From Lewinellaceae bacterium (GTDB lineage: Bacteria > Bacteroidota > Bacteroidia > Chitinophagales > Saprospiraceae): a stretch of DNA of 64,000 nt. This document shows positions 54,518 to 62,721 of the stretch, piece after piece (positions within the stretch are counted from its first letter, which is position 1; each line of letters opens with the position of its first letter). Made by a program: the position numbers and the translations under genes. The notes beneath the pieces are model-generated. The model was not told the DNA's origin and ran no database searches. It saw only the letters and a program-made list of their open reading frames with translations. The stretch is taken from positions 248,001-312,000 of the forward strand of contig JADJSY010000083.1 of the NCBI GenBank assembly GCA_016711435.1. Direction: 5' to 3'.

Positions 54518-54640
54518 AGTCCGAAGTCGTCAGTGCGAAGTGCGAAGTCCGTAGAGTACACCGTTTCATTCTTGGGTTTTCAAAATATGTAACGGTGTAC
54601 TCTACGGACTTCGCACTTCGCACTGACGACTTCGCACTTC
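54518..54640. repeat. GAAGTC-family hairpin between convergent genes
   Basis: AGTCCGA, AGTCGTC, AGTGCGA, AGTGCGA and AGTCCGT heptads lead to GTAGAGTACACCGTTTCATT; the right half is the complement. The arms end at the stop codons of both convergent genes. The clearest single copy of this family. Confidence 0.92.
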
Positions 54641-55435
54641 TCAGTCCACCCACTTCTTCTTATCCGCCAGCGCGCCCAATTGTTCCCAACTCAGGATGAT
54701 TTCCGTTGGCCCGACGGCATAAGGCGCCACTTCATAGGCATTGTAATAAAAAATAATGCCCTGGGGCAGAATAGCAGTGTTGGCCGGCATAGGGAGTTCT
54801 TTTAAGTCCGGGTACAGCAGTTCGCTGATGTTATCTTCCGGTTTCATACCTTTTGCCTGCTTGTATCCCGTTTCCAAAAGCGGTCGAACCGCATTCGTAT
54901 CAGTCAGCAATGCATTGATTGTCAGTACTTTGCCGCCATTTCCCAGGTCGTAGGACACAATCGTTGTAAATGGACTGGGGTGTGCGCCGCCGGTGAAGGA
55001 ATAGCCGTCGAGGTGTATGGTGGCTACTTTCGGATTCAGCAGCAGGGAAGTTCCATTGATTTCCATACTATAACCCATCAGCATATCGGGGTTCTCCGTA
55101 TGCGCTTGTTTGAATGATGTTACAAATTGCGTTGCGGCAGAGTCCATAGCAACGGGAAATGGCAGCGATTCATTGGCGCCTACCGTGCTCAGGATAAAAC
55201 TTTGCACGGAGTGATTGACTGTAGCGGTAACAACCGAGTCGCCACCACTTAATTCGGGCACGCTCACGGCAAACAGGGCGCACTGGTCATCCGTCAGACA
55301 GAATTTTTGATGAAACGTTCTGGTCTCCGCTTTCAGCGGTCCGGCGGGAGGCGGAGCATTTTTTTCTTTTGATTTACAGGCAAAAAGACACAGGGCAAGG
55401 CACAAAAACAGGCCGCTGAAAAGTTGATTTCTCAT
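54641..55435 (-). CDS. DUF3298/DUF4163 lipoprotein (RsiV-like)
   Basis: A 264-residue lipoprotein: signal MRNQLFSGLFLCLALCLFAC with lipobox LFAC. The mature part has the DUF4163-type domain (ESLPFPVAMDSAATQFVTSFKQAH) followed by DUF3298 with YSFTGGAHPSPFTTIVSYDL, the conserved GGAHP motif, and ELPMPANTAILPQGIIFYYNAYEVAPYAVGPTEIIL. Similar domains occur in anti-sigma factor RsiV, which binds lysozyme, but the short protein here lacks its N-terminal transmembrane anti-sigma part. Probably an envelope-surface lipoprotein of unknown ligand. Confidence 0.85.
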   Translation of the reverse strand: MRNQLFSGLFLCLALCLFACKSKEKNAPPPAGPLKAETRTFHQKFCLTDDQCALFAVSVPELSGGDSVVTATVNHSVQSFILSTVGANESLPFPVAMDSAATQFVTSFKQAHTENPDMLMGYSMEINGTSLLLNPKVATIHLDGYSFTGGAHPSPFTTIVSYDLGNGGKVLTINALLTDTNAVRPLLETGYKQAKGMKPEDNISELLYPDLKELPMPANTAILPQGIIFYYNAYEVAPYAVGPTEIILSWEQLGALADKKKWVD

Positions 55436-55548
55436 AAAAACGGGCAGAATGCCGGCTAAAGTTTGATTTACAGAAAGTTGAAATGTTGAAGATTCGAGTA
55501 TAAATGATTCGTTATCACTCAGATACTCAAAAGTGAAGCAAGAACGTA

Positions 55549-57360
55549 CTAAGTCGGATCGTAAAATTTTTCAATGGTTGATTGTTTTTCAAACATCTCG
55601 GCATAATAACCGCCGCGACTCAGTAATTCTTCGTGGGTGCCTTCTTCGGCAACGCCGCCATCATCGAGCACGATAATTTTATCGAATTGCAACATCCCGT
55701 AAATTCGGTGGGTAATGATGATGGCCGTTTTGTCGGATAAAGCGCTTTCCATGTAACCCAGTATCTGGCTTTCGGTATTGGTATCGACAGCGGAAAGGCA
55801 GTCGTCGAGTATGACTATATCGGGTTTTTTGGCGAAAGCGCGGGCAATGCTGACCCGTTGCTTCTGGCCGCCGGAGAGGGTGACGCCGCGTTCGCCCACG
55901 ATGGTATCATACCCCTGTGGCAGGCCCTGAATCTCGTCGTGTACGGCTGCACTTTTGGCAAAAAACTCGGCTTCTTCCCGGGTGATGCCGTCTTTGCCAA
56001 AAGCAATATTACCCATCACCGAATCCGAAAACAGGAAAACATCCTGCGGCACATACCCTATACTGCGGCGCAGGTGAAACAAATCGTGCGCCCGGATATC
56101 CACGCCGTCTATCAGGATACGCCCTTTGGTGGCGTCGTACATACGCACCATCAAATCGGCGATGGAAGTTTTGCCACTTCCGGTGCGGCCTATAATGGCT
56201 AATCTTTGTCCGGGCAATACCTCGAACGACACGTTGTTCAAGGCCTGTATGCCCGTATCGGGATATACAAATGACACTTGCTCAAAACGAATATGGCCGT
56301 TCAGCGCCGGAATCACCTGGCCTGCCGGTCTTGGTGGCGCCTGGTTGGTAATGGTGGGTTGGGTTTGCAGAAACTCGTTGATCCGTTTTTGAGAAGCCGC
56401 TGCCTGCTGGGTCAGCGAAGCGATCCAGCCAATGGCTGTAACCGGCCAGGTGAGCATATTGATGTAGATCACAAACTCGGCGATATTGCCGGCGGTGAGG
56501 TTGCCGGCAATGACCTGCAAACCTCCTACGTAGACGGTAATAATAATACTGGCGCCGATGAGCAGCGACATGAGTGGAAAGAAAAAAGCATCCACTCGTA
56601 CCAGTTTCAGCGATTTTTGGCGAAATTCTTCGCTTTGATCTGCAAACCAGCGGCCCATCGCCTGTTCGTGTACATAACTTTTTACCACCCTTATGCCGCT
56701 GTACACTTCCTGTGCGGTACTGGTCAGTGTGGCTAATTGCTGCTGAATTTTTTCACTGCGCTTATTGATAATCGTGCTGACCCAGTAGATCGAAATGCTA
56801 AGGAAAGGCAGCGGCAGCAGCGACCACAAGGTGAGGGTGACGCTGACCCGGAGCATGGAAGATATGGCCAGGACGAACAAAAAAATCAGATCTATACCAT
56901 ACAGGATGGTAGGGCCGAGAAACATGCGCACTTTCGATACATCTTCCGAAATGCGCGACATCAGGTCGCCCGTAGCGTTGCGTTTGTAAAAGGCCAGGTC
57001 CAGCGCTTCGTAGTGCGCAAACACTTCTTTGCGCATATCGTATTCGATCAGGCGACTCATTACAATAATCGTCTGCCGCATAAAAAACATAAAAAGCCCC
57101 ATCAGCAGCGCCAGTCCGATGACAGCCCCTCCAAAGCGGGCGATTTCGACGCTCAGATCGCCGAAAGCATCGGGGTGCGCCGCAATGCCGCCGTGTTCTT
57201 TGTAGTATTTGACCTGTGCGATCACGGTATCCAGGGCTTCCCGGATAACCTGCGGCTGCAAGACACGAAACCAGTTGGCCAAACCGACAAAAACAATACC
57301 CAGCAAAAAACGCCAGCGGTATATCCAGAAAAATTTATAGAGGTAGGAAAGGTGTTTCAT
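55549..57360 (-). CDS. ABC exporter, fused permease and ATPase (MsbA/MdlA-like)
   Basis: Half-transporter of 603 residues. The six-helix permease domain occupies about residues 1-330; the ATPase has Walker A IIGRTGSGKTS near 390, signature GVTLSGGQKQR near 493 and Walker B IVILDDCLSAVD near 516. In Walker B the usual catalytic Glu is Asp (LDD not LDE), a change seen in one partner of some heterodimeric exporters such as MdlA. A second partner gene is not adjacent, so it may form a homodimer of low activity or pair with a distant gene. Cargo could be lipid, drug or peptide. Confidence 0.9.
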   Translation of the reverse strand: MKHLSYLYKFFWIYRWRFLLGIVFVGLANWFRVLQPQVIREALDTVIAQVKYYKEHGGIAAHPDAFGDLSVEIARFGGAVIGLALLMGLFMFFMRQTIIVMSRLIEYDMRKEVFAHYEALDLAFYKRNATGDLMSRISEDVSKVRMFLGPTILYGIDLIFLFVLAISSMLRVSVTLTLWSLLPLPFLSISIYWVSTIINKRSEKIQQQLATLTSTAQEVYSGIRVVKSYVHEQAMGRWFADQSEEFRQKSLKLVRVDAFFFPLMSLLIGASIIITVYVGGLQVIAGNLTAGNIAEFVIYINMLTWPVTAIGWIASLTQQAAASQKRINEFLQTQPTITNQAPPRPAGQVIPALNGHIRFEQVSFVYPDTGIQALNNVSFEVLPGQRLAIIGRTGSGKTSIADLMVRMYDATKGRILIDGVDIRAHDLFHLRRSIGYVPQDVFLFSDSVMGNIAFGKDGITREEAEFFAKSAAVHDEIQGLPQGYDTIVGERGVTLSGGQKQRVSIARAFAKKPDIVILDDCLSAVDTNTESQILGYMESALSDKTAIIITHRIYGMLQFDKIIVLDDGGVAEEGTHEELLSRGGYYAEMFEKQSTIEKFYDPT

Positions 57361-57433
57361 GTAGGGAGCAGGTGGACTATACTCGTTTTTTATTGCTCAG
57401 AACAGCAGGAGCAGGGAAGGGTTCATCGTTTGA

Positions 57434-58030
57434 TCAGGCACGGTTGCATTTTTCTATAGCCGAACAGTTGTCCATCAGGATGTTCCCCTTGTATTTGAAA
57501 GAAGCGCCGGGTGCAAAATAAGCCTCAAAGGTAATGTGCCGGATATCGCCGGTCGGGATAAATTGAAACTTGTAACTGCGCCAGTCGCTGTGGTCGATCA
57601 GGGGCGAACTGGCCAGCAATTGCTCTTTACCGCCTCTTTTGGCGCTTCCCCAGATGCGAAGACGGATCGGATTATTGTACCCCACGTATTTGGGCGAATG
57701 GGCTAAAAAAATGGAAAACTTATAACAAAAGCCATTTTTCAAGGGTTCCTGCAGCCCCTGAGAAACGTCTTCACTGGTACCGTCTTCGCGGGTAATAAGC
57801 CCGAGGCAGGTACGCCCCTCCTGGGCCGGAATGTCCAGCCCCCAGGCGCCCGGAAGAATGTCAGGTGTGCTGCCGGGTGTGTATGATTGCCACCCTGCCG
57901 GAGAAGCCGACGCGCGCGGCGTATCTTCAAAGGAAGGGTTGCGAAAAGGAATCAGTGTGCCGGATGGCTGTTCGCTGCCCATCAGCCAGGGCTGAAGCAG
58001 CGAGAAAAGTAAAATACAACAGTTTTTCAT
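57434..58030 (-). CDS. secreted protein with carbohydrate-binding-like domain
   Basis: From the ATG at 58030 there is a signal peptide (MKNCCILLFSLLQPWLMG) and a mature part of about 180 residues. It begins IPFRNPSFEDTPRASASPAGW, the typical start of galactose-binding-like beta-sandwich domains, and continues with GFCYKFSIFLAHSPKYVGYNNPIRLRIWG, again like such domains. No catalytic residues are evident. It may bind polysaccharide or attach to a surface; the target is unknown. Confidence 0.6.
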   Translation of the reverse strand: MKNCCILLFSLLQPWLMGSEQPSGTLIPFRNPSFEDTPRASASPAGWQSYTPGSTPDILPGAWGLDIPAQEGRTCLGLITREDGTSEDVSQGLQEPLKNGFCYKFSIFLAHSPKYVGYNNPIRLRIWGSAKRGGKEQLLASSPLIDHSDWRSYKFQFIPTGDIRHITFEAYFAPGASFKYKGNILMDNCSAIEKCNRA

Positions 58031-58090
58031 GTATGTTTTGAATCGGCTCTTACCCAAGATATAAAAGCGTAGAAAAAACGAGGGTTCTGC

Positions 58091-58098
58091 TACCTTTG
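58091..58098 (+). promoter_or_regulatory. Bacteroidota -7 box (TACCTTTG) upstream of ftsX
   Basis: TACCTTTG, 158 nt before the ftsX start, the only strong box in that spacer. TTGATTATCAATGCTATAAG (58198-58217) nearby is a fragment of the GATAATC-type repeat. Confidence 0.55.
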
Positions 58099-58255
58099 CC
58101 GGGTACAAAAACGCAACGAAAAGTCAAATATTGGCGCATCAGACAAATTAAGGAAAGAGGCCAAATTAATACACTGGAACGAAGCACACATAGTTTATTG
58201 ATTATCAATGCTATAAGTACTACGTCTCTAAGTGCCAAATATCTCCGGTAAAAAT

Positions 58256-59110
58256 ATGTCACGAACCAAACCTACTTATTTCTATGCCATTATCAGTGTC
58301 GCACTGGTATTGTTTATCGTAGGCTTCTTTATGTTGACTACCCTGCACGCCCGCAAGTTAGTGACACTTTTTAAAGAAAAAATAGATATCTGGCTGGAAT
58401 TAAAACCCGACACACCGGAAGAAGAAGTAACGCGCATCGTAGGCATTATCCGGCAGAAACCTTTTGTCAAAGCCGAAACCATCACATTTATTACCCGCGA
58501 GCAGGCGACCGCCTCCATGCGGGAAGACCTCGGCGATGAAAGTATGCTGGAGGATGCCCCCGATCTTTTGCGCGATGTGATACGTTTCAATATCCGGTCG
58601 GAGTCACTGGACGACGAAACGCTTGCCGGCTGGCGGGAAGAATTGCGACAGGACAGTGTGGTTTCTGAACTCTATTTTGAGGCGAGTAATATCGGCAATG
58701 TGAGCAAAAACATTCAAAATATGGGCTTACTGGCTTTGGGGCTGGTTTTTTTACTGATCTTTGCCGCCGTTACGCTGATTCACAACACGATCCGGCTGGC
58801 CCTGTATTCCAATCGTTTTATTATCAAAAACCAGGAATTAGTAGGCGCTTCCTGGACTTTTATCAGCCGACCATACATCCAAAAAGGTATTCAGAACGGT
58901 TTCTGGAGCGCATTGCTCGCGATTGCTGCGCTGATCGGCGTGTTTGCATGGATACAAAACCAGATACCCGATATGGCTCAATTGCGCGACCTGGATAGCA
59001 TGCTGATGGTTTTTGTCGGAATTATCCTGTTGGGCGTTCTGATTTCCGGCCTCAGCACCTGGTTTGTTGTAAATAAATTTTTACGGATGCGTATCGACGA
59101 CCTGTATTGA
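58256..59110 (+). CDS. ftsX: cell division permease FtsX
   Basis: Membrane component of the FtsEX complex that activates cell-wall hydrolases during division. The 284 residues comprise a first transmembrane helix (YAIISVALVLFIVGFFML), an extracytoplasmic loop (about 40-150), then three helices near residues 160-185, 215-235 and 250-275. The conserved ending NKFLRMRIDDLY is present. The start ATG at 58256 is the best fit; an upstream frame start at 58232 adds eight residues. It is followed by a DUF3098 gene and uppP, an arrangement common in Bacteroidota. The ftsE partner is not in the window. Confidence 0.9.
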   Translation: MSRTKPTYFYAIISVALVLFIVGFFMLTTLHARKLVTLFKEKIDIWLELKPDTPEEEVTRIVGIIRQKPFVKAETITFITREQATASMREDLGDESMLEDAPDLLRDVIRFNIRSESLDDETLAGWREELRQDSVVSELYFEASNIGNVSKNIQNMGLLALGLVFLLIFAAVTLIHNTIRLALYSNRFIIKNQELVGASWTFISRPYIQKGIQNGFWSALLAIAALIGVFAWIQNQIPDMAQLRDLDSMLMVFVGIILLGVLISGLSTWFVVNKFLRMRIDDLY

Positions 59111-59177
59111 ATAAGTAAAAGGGATGAGGGATGAGGAATGAGATGCGTATCGACGGCTTGTATTGAATAAGTAAAAG
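59086..59177 (+). repeat. direct duplication of the ftsX 3' end around an ATGAGGA repeat
   Basis: 36 nt covering the last eight ftsX codons, its stop and the following ATAAGTAAAAG (59086-59121) recur at 59142-59177 with two changes. Between the copies lie 20 nt of GGATGAGGGATGAGGAATGA. Confidence 0.9.
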
Positions 59178-59281
59178 AGCAAAATGCAAAAGGCAAATGG
59201 CAATGTAAATCAGTGAGTTACAGAAGATTTAACCAATAACTTGGGCGTTCCGCCGCCCATAACAAATAACCACTTCAAATA

Positions 59282-59650
59282 ATGGCAAAACAACCATCGC
59301 GCCATCACCAGGCGGCACAACCGATTAAAAAAACGGCCCCGGTACAGCGCACTGTAAAAAAAGAAAGCAACTGGAATGCCGATAAGAGCGGCCTGCTTTA
59401 CGGCCGCCGGAATTTTATTTATATGGGCATCGGACTGGCATCGATATTAGCCGGTCTGGCCTTGATGAACGGCGGAGCCATGCCCGATCCCAATAAATGG
59501 GAACCGGAACGTATCTATAGTTTTACCCGCATTACCCTGGCGCCCATTCTGATGGTGACCGGTTTTGTGGTGGTAGCTATCGGTATATTCAAAAGATCGC
59601 CCGATGTGGTCACAGCGGTTAAAACGACTGAAGATAATCCGGCTGCATGA
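59282..59650 (+). CDS. DUF3098 membrane protein
   Basis: A 122-residue protein with a basic N-terminal tail (MAKQPSRHHQAAQPIKKTAP) and two transmembrane helices (about residues 45-63 and 85-107). The family segment LYGRRNFIYMGIGLASILAGLALMNGG is characteristic of DUF3098, which in Bacteroidota sits between ftsX and uppP as here. Role unknown, presumably in the cell envelope. The uppP start overlaps its stop by 4 nt. Confidence 0.88.
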   Translation: MAKQPSRHHQAAQPIKKTAPVQRTVKKESNWNADKSGLLYGRRNFIYMGIGLASILAGLALMNGGAMPDPNKWEPERIYSFTRITLAPILMVTGFVVVAIGIFKRSPDVVTAVKTTEDNPAA

Positions 59651-60462
59651 CCATACTTCAGGCTATCATACTGGCCATAATTGAGGGTATTACAGAGTTT
59701 TTGCCGGTCTCTTCCACCGGGCACATGATCATAGGCTCTTCGGTGATGGGAATTGCCAGCCATCCGTTTGTAAAAGTATTCACCGTAGCGATTCAGTTTG
59801 GGGCCATTTTATCCGTTTTAGTGCTGTACTGGCGGCGTTTTCTGCAAAATTTTGAATTTTACATTAAACTGCTTGTCGCCTTTTTGCCCGCCGCCTTTTT
59901 TGGCCTGCTGTTTAAAAAACATATCGACCGGCTGCTGGAAGATGTTGTGGTGGTGGCATTTGCCCTCATTGCCGGCGGGATTTTGTTTCTTTTTCTGGAC
60001 GGGTATTTTGCCCGGCGGGCGCGACAGGAAACATCCGTGGATGATATTAGCCTGCCCAAAGCCCTGCGCATCGGCATGTTCCAGGTGGTATCCATGATAC
60101 CCGGTGTGAGTCGTTCGGCGGCAACCATCATTGGTGGACTGACGCAGGGGCTTTCGCCCACTACGGCGGCAGAGTTTTCTTTTTTCCTGGCGGTACCTAC
60201 CATGTTTGCAGCCACCTGCAAGTCCTTATGGGATTATATCGATGAAGAAGGCGGCAGTTTTTCCGGCGATGAACTACTTTTGCTGGCAATCGGCAATGTA
60301 GTAGCCTTTATTGTGGCTATGATTGCGATTCGTTCCTTCATTCAATTTCTGACCAAAAACGGTTTTAAAATATTCGGATATTACCGTATCGTAGTAGGTG
60401 TTATCATCCTGATACTGTGGTATCTAGGTTATTTTGACGGCGTTCAGGTTGGGAATTTTTGA
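59647..60462 (+). CDS. uppP: undecaprenyl-diphosphate phosphatase UppP (BacA)
   Basis: Recycles undecaprenyl pyrophosphate to the monophosphate lipid carrier used for peptidoglycan and exopolysaccharide synthesis. The 271 residues form about eight helices. Motif 1 is EGITEFLPVSSTGHM (about 13-27) and motif 2 is PGVSRSAATI (about 152-161), with the conserved Glu, Ser and Arg. ATGA overlap with the DUF3098 gene upstream shows translational coupling. The stop is followed by a GATATTGG-type and then a tandem repeat. Confidence 0.95.
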   Translation: MTILQAIILAIIEGITEFLPVSSTGHMIIGSSVMGIASHPFVKVFTVAIQFGAILSVLVLYWRRFLQNFEFYIKLLVAFLPAAFFGLLFKKHIDRLLEDVVVVAFALIAGGILFLFLDGYFARRARQETSVDDISLPKALRIGMFQVVSMIPGVSRSAATIIGGLTQGLSPTTAAEFSFFLAVPTMFAATCKSLWDYIDEEGGSFSGDELLLLAIGNVVAFIVAMIAIRSFIQFLTKNGFKIFGYYRIVVGVIILILWYLGYFDGVQVGNF

Positions 60463-60640
60463 GTTATTGGGATATTAGGATATTGAGATATTCCTTCTTC
60501 CAAACGAATACGCTGCTTCATTCCTCATTCCTCATTCCTCATCCCTATAAACGAATACGCTGCTTCATTCCTCATTCCTCATCCCTATAAACCAATACGC
60601 TGCTTCATTCCTCATTCCTCATTCCTCATCCCTCATTCCT
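60463..60640 (+). repeat. tandem repeat of about 47 nt, ATGAGGA family (complement strand)
   Basis: Three units begin AAACGAATACGCTGCTTC or AAACCAATACGCTGCTTC and continue with CATTCCTC and CATCCCTAT heptads. The first is preceded by CCTTCTTCCAAACGAATACG, which resembles the beginning of the next gene (CCTTCTTCCAAACGATTGC at 60650). The array ends directly before the next ATG. Confidence 0.9.
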
Positions 60641-61630
60641 ATGGATGACCCTTCTTCCAAACGATTGCTCTCCTGGTCTTCTGCGTTTCGCATTGGCAGC
60701 CATACCTTGCCGGCCAACCTTTTCCTGACTTTCCTGGCCACTTTTGCCACGGTGATAGTGCTGCCTTTTCTATTTTTTGTTTTGGGAAGCGGCTGGGTGG
60801 CCCCGCTGCTGTTAGCGCTGACCGTGTTTTTTTTCCTTTTGATTTTTAAAAACCTGATTTTCCAGAATATTTACAAAAACATACAAGGCGAGGGCGATGC
60901 CGCCTTGCTCGAATACCTGGTACAGCAAAATACGACCGGCGCGCCCGGTGAGGAAGAAATGGAAATGGAGCTGCTGGAAAATGCCCTCCATATGAAACAG
61001 GTGCGGGCATATGATTGTATGGCGCCCCGCCCGGAAATTGTACATGTAGACGTACAGGCTTCCGTGGAAGATCTGCGCCAGTTATTTATTGAAAGCAGTT
61101 TGTCGCGGATCATCGTGACAGACGGCGAACTGGATAAGGTGCTCGGTTATGTACACGTTCACCAGTTGTTTGCCCACCCGCGCAGTATCCGAGGCATTGT
61201 CATGCCCATCACTTTTGTGCCGGAAAGTATTCAAATCAATGATCTGCTGCACAAATTCATCAAAAACAGAACCAATATAGCTTGTGTGGTGGATGAATAC
61301 GGCAGTCTTGCCGGCCTGGTGACGCTGGAAAATGCGCTCGAACAACTGTTTGGAAAAATAGACGATGAACACGATCAGGAAGAGTTTATCGAAGCCCGTA
61401 TCAGCGAACAGGAATACCTGCTCTCCGGCAGGCTAGATGTAGATTACATCAATGAAAAATTTCCGGAACTGGCCCTCCCCACGGGTGATTACAACACACT
61501 TTCCGGTTATATCGTGACCGCTACACAAACGATACCGGAACAAGGCGCACACATAAAACTCGGAGATAAAACCTTTGTGCTGGAATTGGTGAGCGACCGG
61601 AAAATTGAAACCATAAGAGTCTTTTTATAA
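60641..61630 (+). CDS. CorC/HlyC-type CBS-domain protein, short N-terminus
   Basis: A 329-residue membrane protein of the GldE/CorC (HlyC) type. The N-terminal region has two hydrophobic helices (about residues 22-75), less than the usual DUF21 domain. A CBS pair follows from about 125 to 245 (MAPRPEIVHVDVQASVEDLRQLF, SIQINDLLHKFIKNRTNIACVVDEYGSLAGLVTLENALEQLFG), then the C-terminal CorC_HlyC domain (YLLSGRLDVDYINEKFPELALPTGDYNTLSGYIV). Family members usually have about 430 residues, so the start region may be reduced. Roles include ion transport, and in gliding bacteria GldE; specificity is not decidable. Confidence 0.85.
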   Translation: MDDPSSKRLLSWSSAFRIGSHTLPANLFLTFLATFATVIVLPFLFFVLGSGWVAPLLLALTVFFFLLIFKNLIFQNIYKNIQGEGDAALLEYLVQQNTTGAPGEEEMEMELLENALHMKQVRAYDCMAPRPEIVHVDVQASVEDLRQLFIESSLSRIIVTDGELDKVLGYVHVHQLFAHPRSIRGIVMPITFVPESIQINDLLHKFIKNRTNIACVVDEYGSLAGLVTLENALEQLFGKIDDEHDQEEFIEARISEQEYLLSGRLDVDYINEKFPELALPTGDYNTLSGYIVTATQTIPEQGAHIKLGDKTFVLELVSDRKIETIRVFL

Positions 61631-61830
61631 GTCCGAAGTCGTCAGTGCGAAGTCGTCAGTCCGTAGAGTACACCGTTTCATACTTGAGATTCCAAAATAT
61701 GCAACAGTGTACTCTACGGACTTCGGACTTGTATACGGTGTACTCTACGGACTGACGACTTCGCACTGACGACTTCGGACTTGTATACGGTGTACTCTAC
61801 GGACTTCGGACTGATGACTCAGACTGGACT
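61631..61830. repeat. GAAGTC-family repeat, complex copy
   Basis: Starts at the base after the preceding stop: AGTCCGA, AGTCGTC, AGTGCGA, AGTCGTC and AGTCCGT heptads, core GTAGAGTACACCGTTTCATA, then the inverse arm, followed by two further inverse arms each opening GTATACGGTGTACTCTACGG, so it is a stem with extra arms. Confidence 0.9.
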
Positions 61831-61836
61831 TATAAA

Positions 61837-61869
61837 AACGCCGGAGCACGAATTGCCGCGTCCGGCGTT
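61837..61869 (-). terminator. terminator-like hairpin, minus strand
   Basis: 9-bp stem AACGCCGGA / TCCGGCGTT with TTTT on the minus strand after the second arm; could end the LytTR transcript, about 235 nt downstream of its stop. Confidence 0.5.
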
Positions 61870-61956
61870 AACCAAACCCTTACTGTGTTTATTTGCCTGG
61901 CTTGGGGTTGTGCCTAATGGGATAAGACAGGGCGCTCTTTCAAAAAGGTTGGGTAT

Positions 61957-62100
61957 TTGGTTATTAGTTATCTGTTATCTGTTATCTGTTATCCGGCTTT
62001 CAGGCATAGGGAATGGATGATATAGTGTTTCAGATTCCATTTCCTGAATGCCCGATAACTAATAACGGATAACTGATAACCAATAACTGATAACCAAATA
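61957..62100. repeat. inverted repeat, GGTTATC/GATAACC heptad family
   Basis: The left side has GTTATTA, GTTATCT, GTTATCT and GTTATCC (61961-61995); the right side (62053-62100) has GATAACT, AATAACG, GATAACT, GATAACC, AATAACT and GATAACC in exact 7-nt steps. The loop carries GGCTTTCAGGCATAGGGAAT / ATTTCCTGAATGCCC. Ends 4 nt before the LytTR stop. Confidence 0.9.
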
Positions 62101-62104
62101 CCAA

Positions 62105-62548
62105 TCACCCAAAGTAATGCCGAAGCGCTTCGAGGAAAAAATCTTTCTGTCCGGCAGAAACCGTGAGCGATACGCCATTTTGCAGGACGACATGGCCTCC
62201 TTTACCGCGTACATATTTTTTCAGGTGTTTCAGATGGACGGTATGCGAGCGGTGTATACGTGCGAATGCCGATTCGGGTAATAGCAGTTCCACTTCGCGC
62301 AGGGTGCGGCAAACGAGTATCTGGCGGGCGTCCGTAAAGTGAAGCACCGTGTAATTGCCACTTGCTTCGAGGTAAGCGATTTGTTTTACTTTTTCAAAAC
62401 ACATGCCTTCCATGGTGGGCAGCACTATTTTATTGCTAACCCGTTCGGAACGATGCTCCCGCAGCATCGGAGCAGATTGGGTGCTGCCCTGTGGTTCGGC
62501 AGCATCGGTGGTGTGTGGGTGGACAGAGAGAGCGTTCGACATAATCAT
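62105..62548 (-). CDS. LytTR DNA-binding domain regulator without receiver
   Basis: A transcription factor with a LytTR domain (about residues 55-147): KIVLPTMEGMCFEKVKQIAYLEASGNYTVLHF, the YLEASGNYT strand, CRTLREVELLLP, FARIHRSHTVHLKHLKKYVRGKGGHVVLQNG. The frame runs 60 residues further upstream, but the preceding residues look non-coding; the start MIMSN at 62548, or MSN at 62542, gives about 147 residues. There is no receiver domain, so it is not a classical response regulator. A TACTTTTG box lies at 62600-62607, upstream of the start. The gene is divergent from the helical-repeat gene at 62722. Confidence 0.82.
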   Translation of the reverse strand: MIMSNALSVHPHTTDAAEPQGSTQSAPMLREHRSERVSNKIVLPTMEGMCFEKVKQIAYLEASGNYTVLHFTDARQILVCRTLREVELLLPESAFARIHRSHTVHLKHLKKYVRGKGGHVVLQNGVSLTVSAGQKDFFLEALRHYFG

Positions 62549-62599
62549 ATTTTTTATCAGGTACAGCGCAAGAGGGGTGGTGTTTTCAAAAGGGTGTTG

Positions 62600-62607
62600 C
62601 AAAAGTA
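62600..62607 (-). promoter_or_regulatory. Bacteroidota -7 box (TACTTTTG) of the LytTR gene
   Basis: Plus-strand CAAAAGTA, 51 nt upstream of the LytTR start at 62548. Fits TAnnTTTG. Confidence 0.55.
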
Positions 62608-62721
62608 TTTGGCTCATTCGTGAGCAGCAACCCGCCTTTTGCCATAAGTCAGGTTTCCAAGGCGGAATATACATTTGGTGAAATGATAAAAATCTGACAC
62701 TTTTGAGGGCGAAAACAACAT

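Noticed and set aside
61781..62020. Open frame across the repeats after the CBS gene
   Set aside because: Consists of repeat-derived residues at one end and has no family signal.
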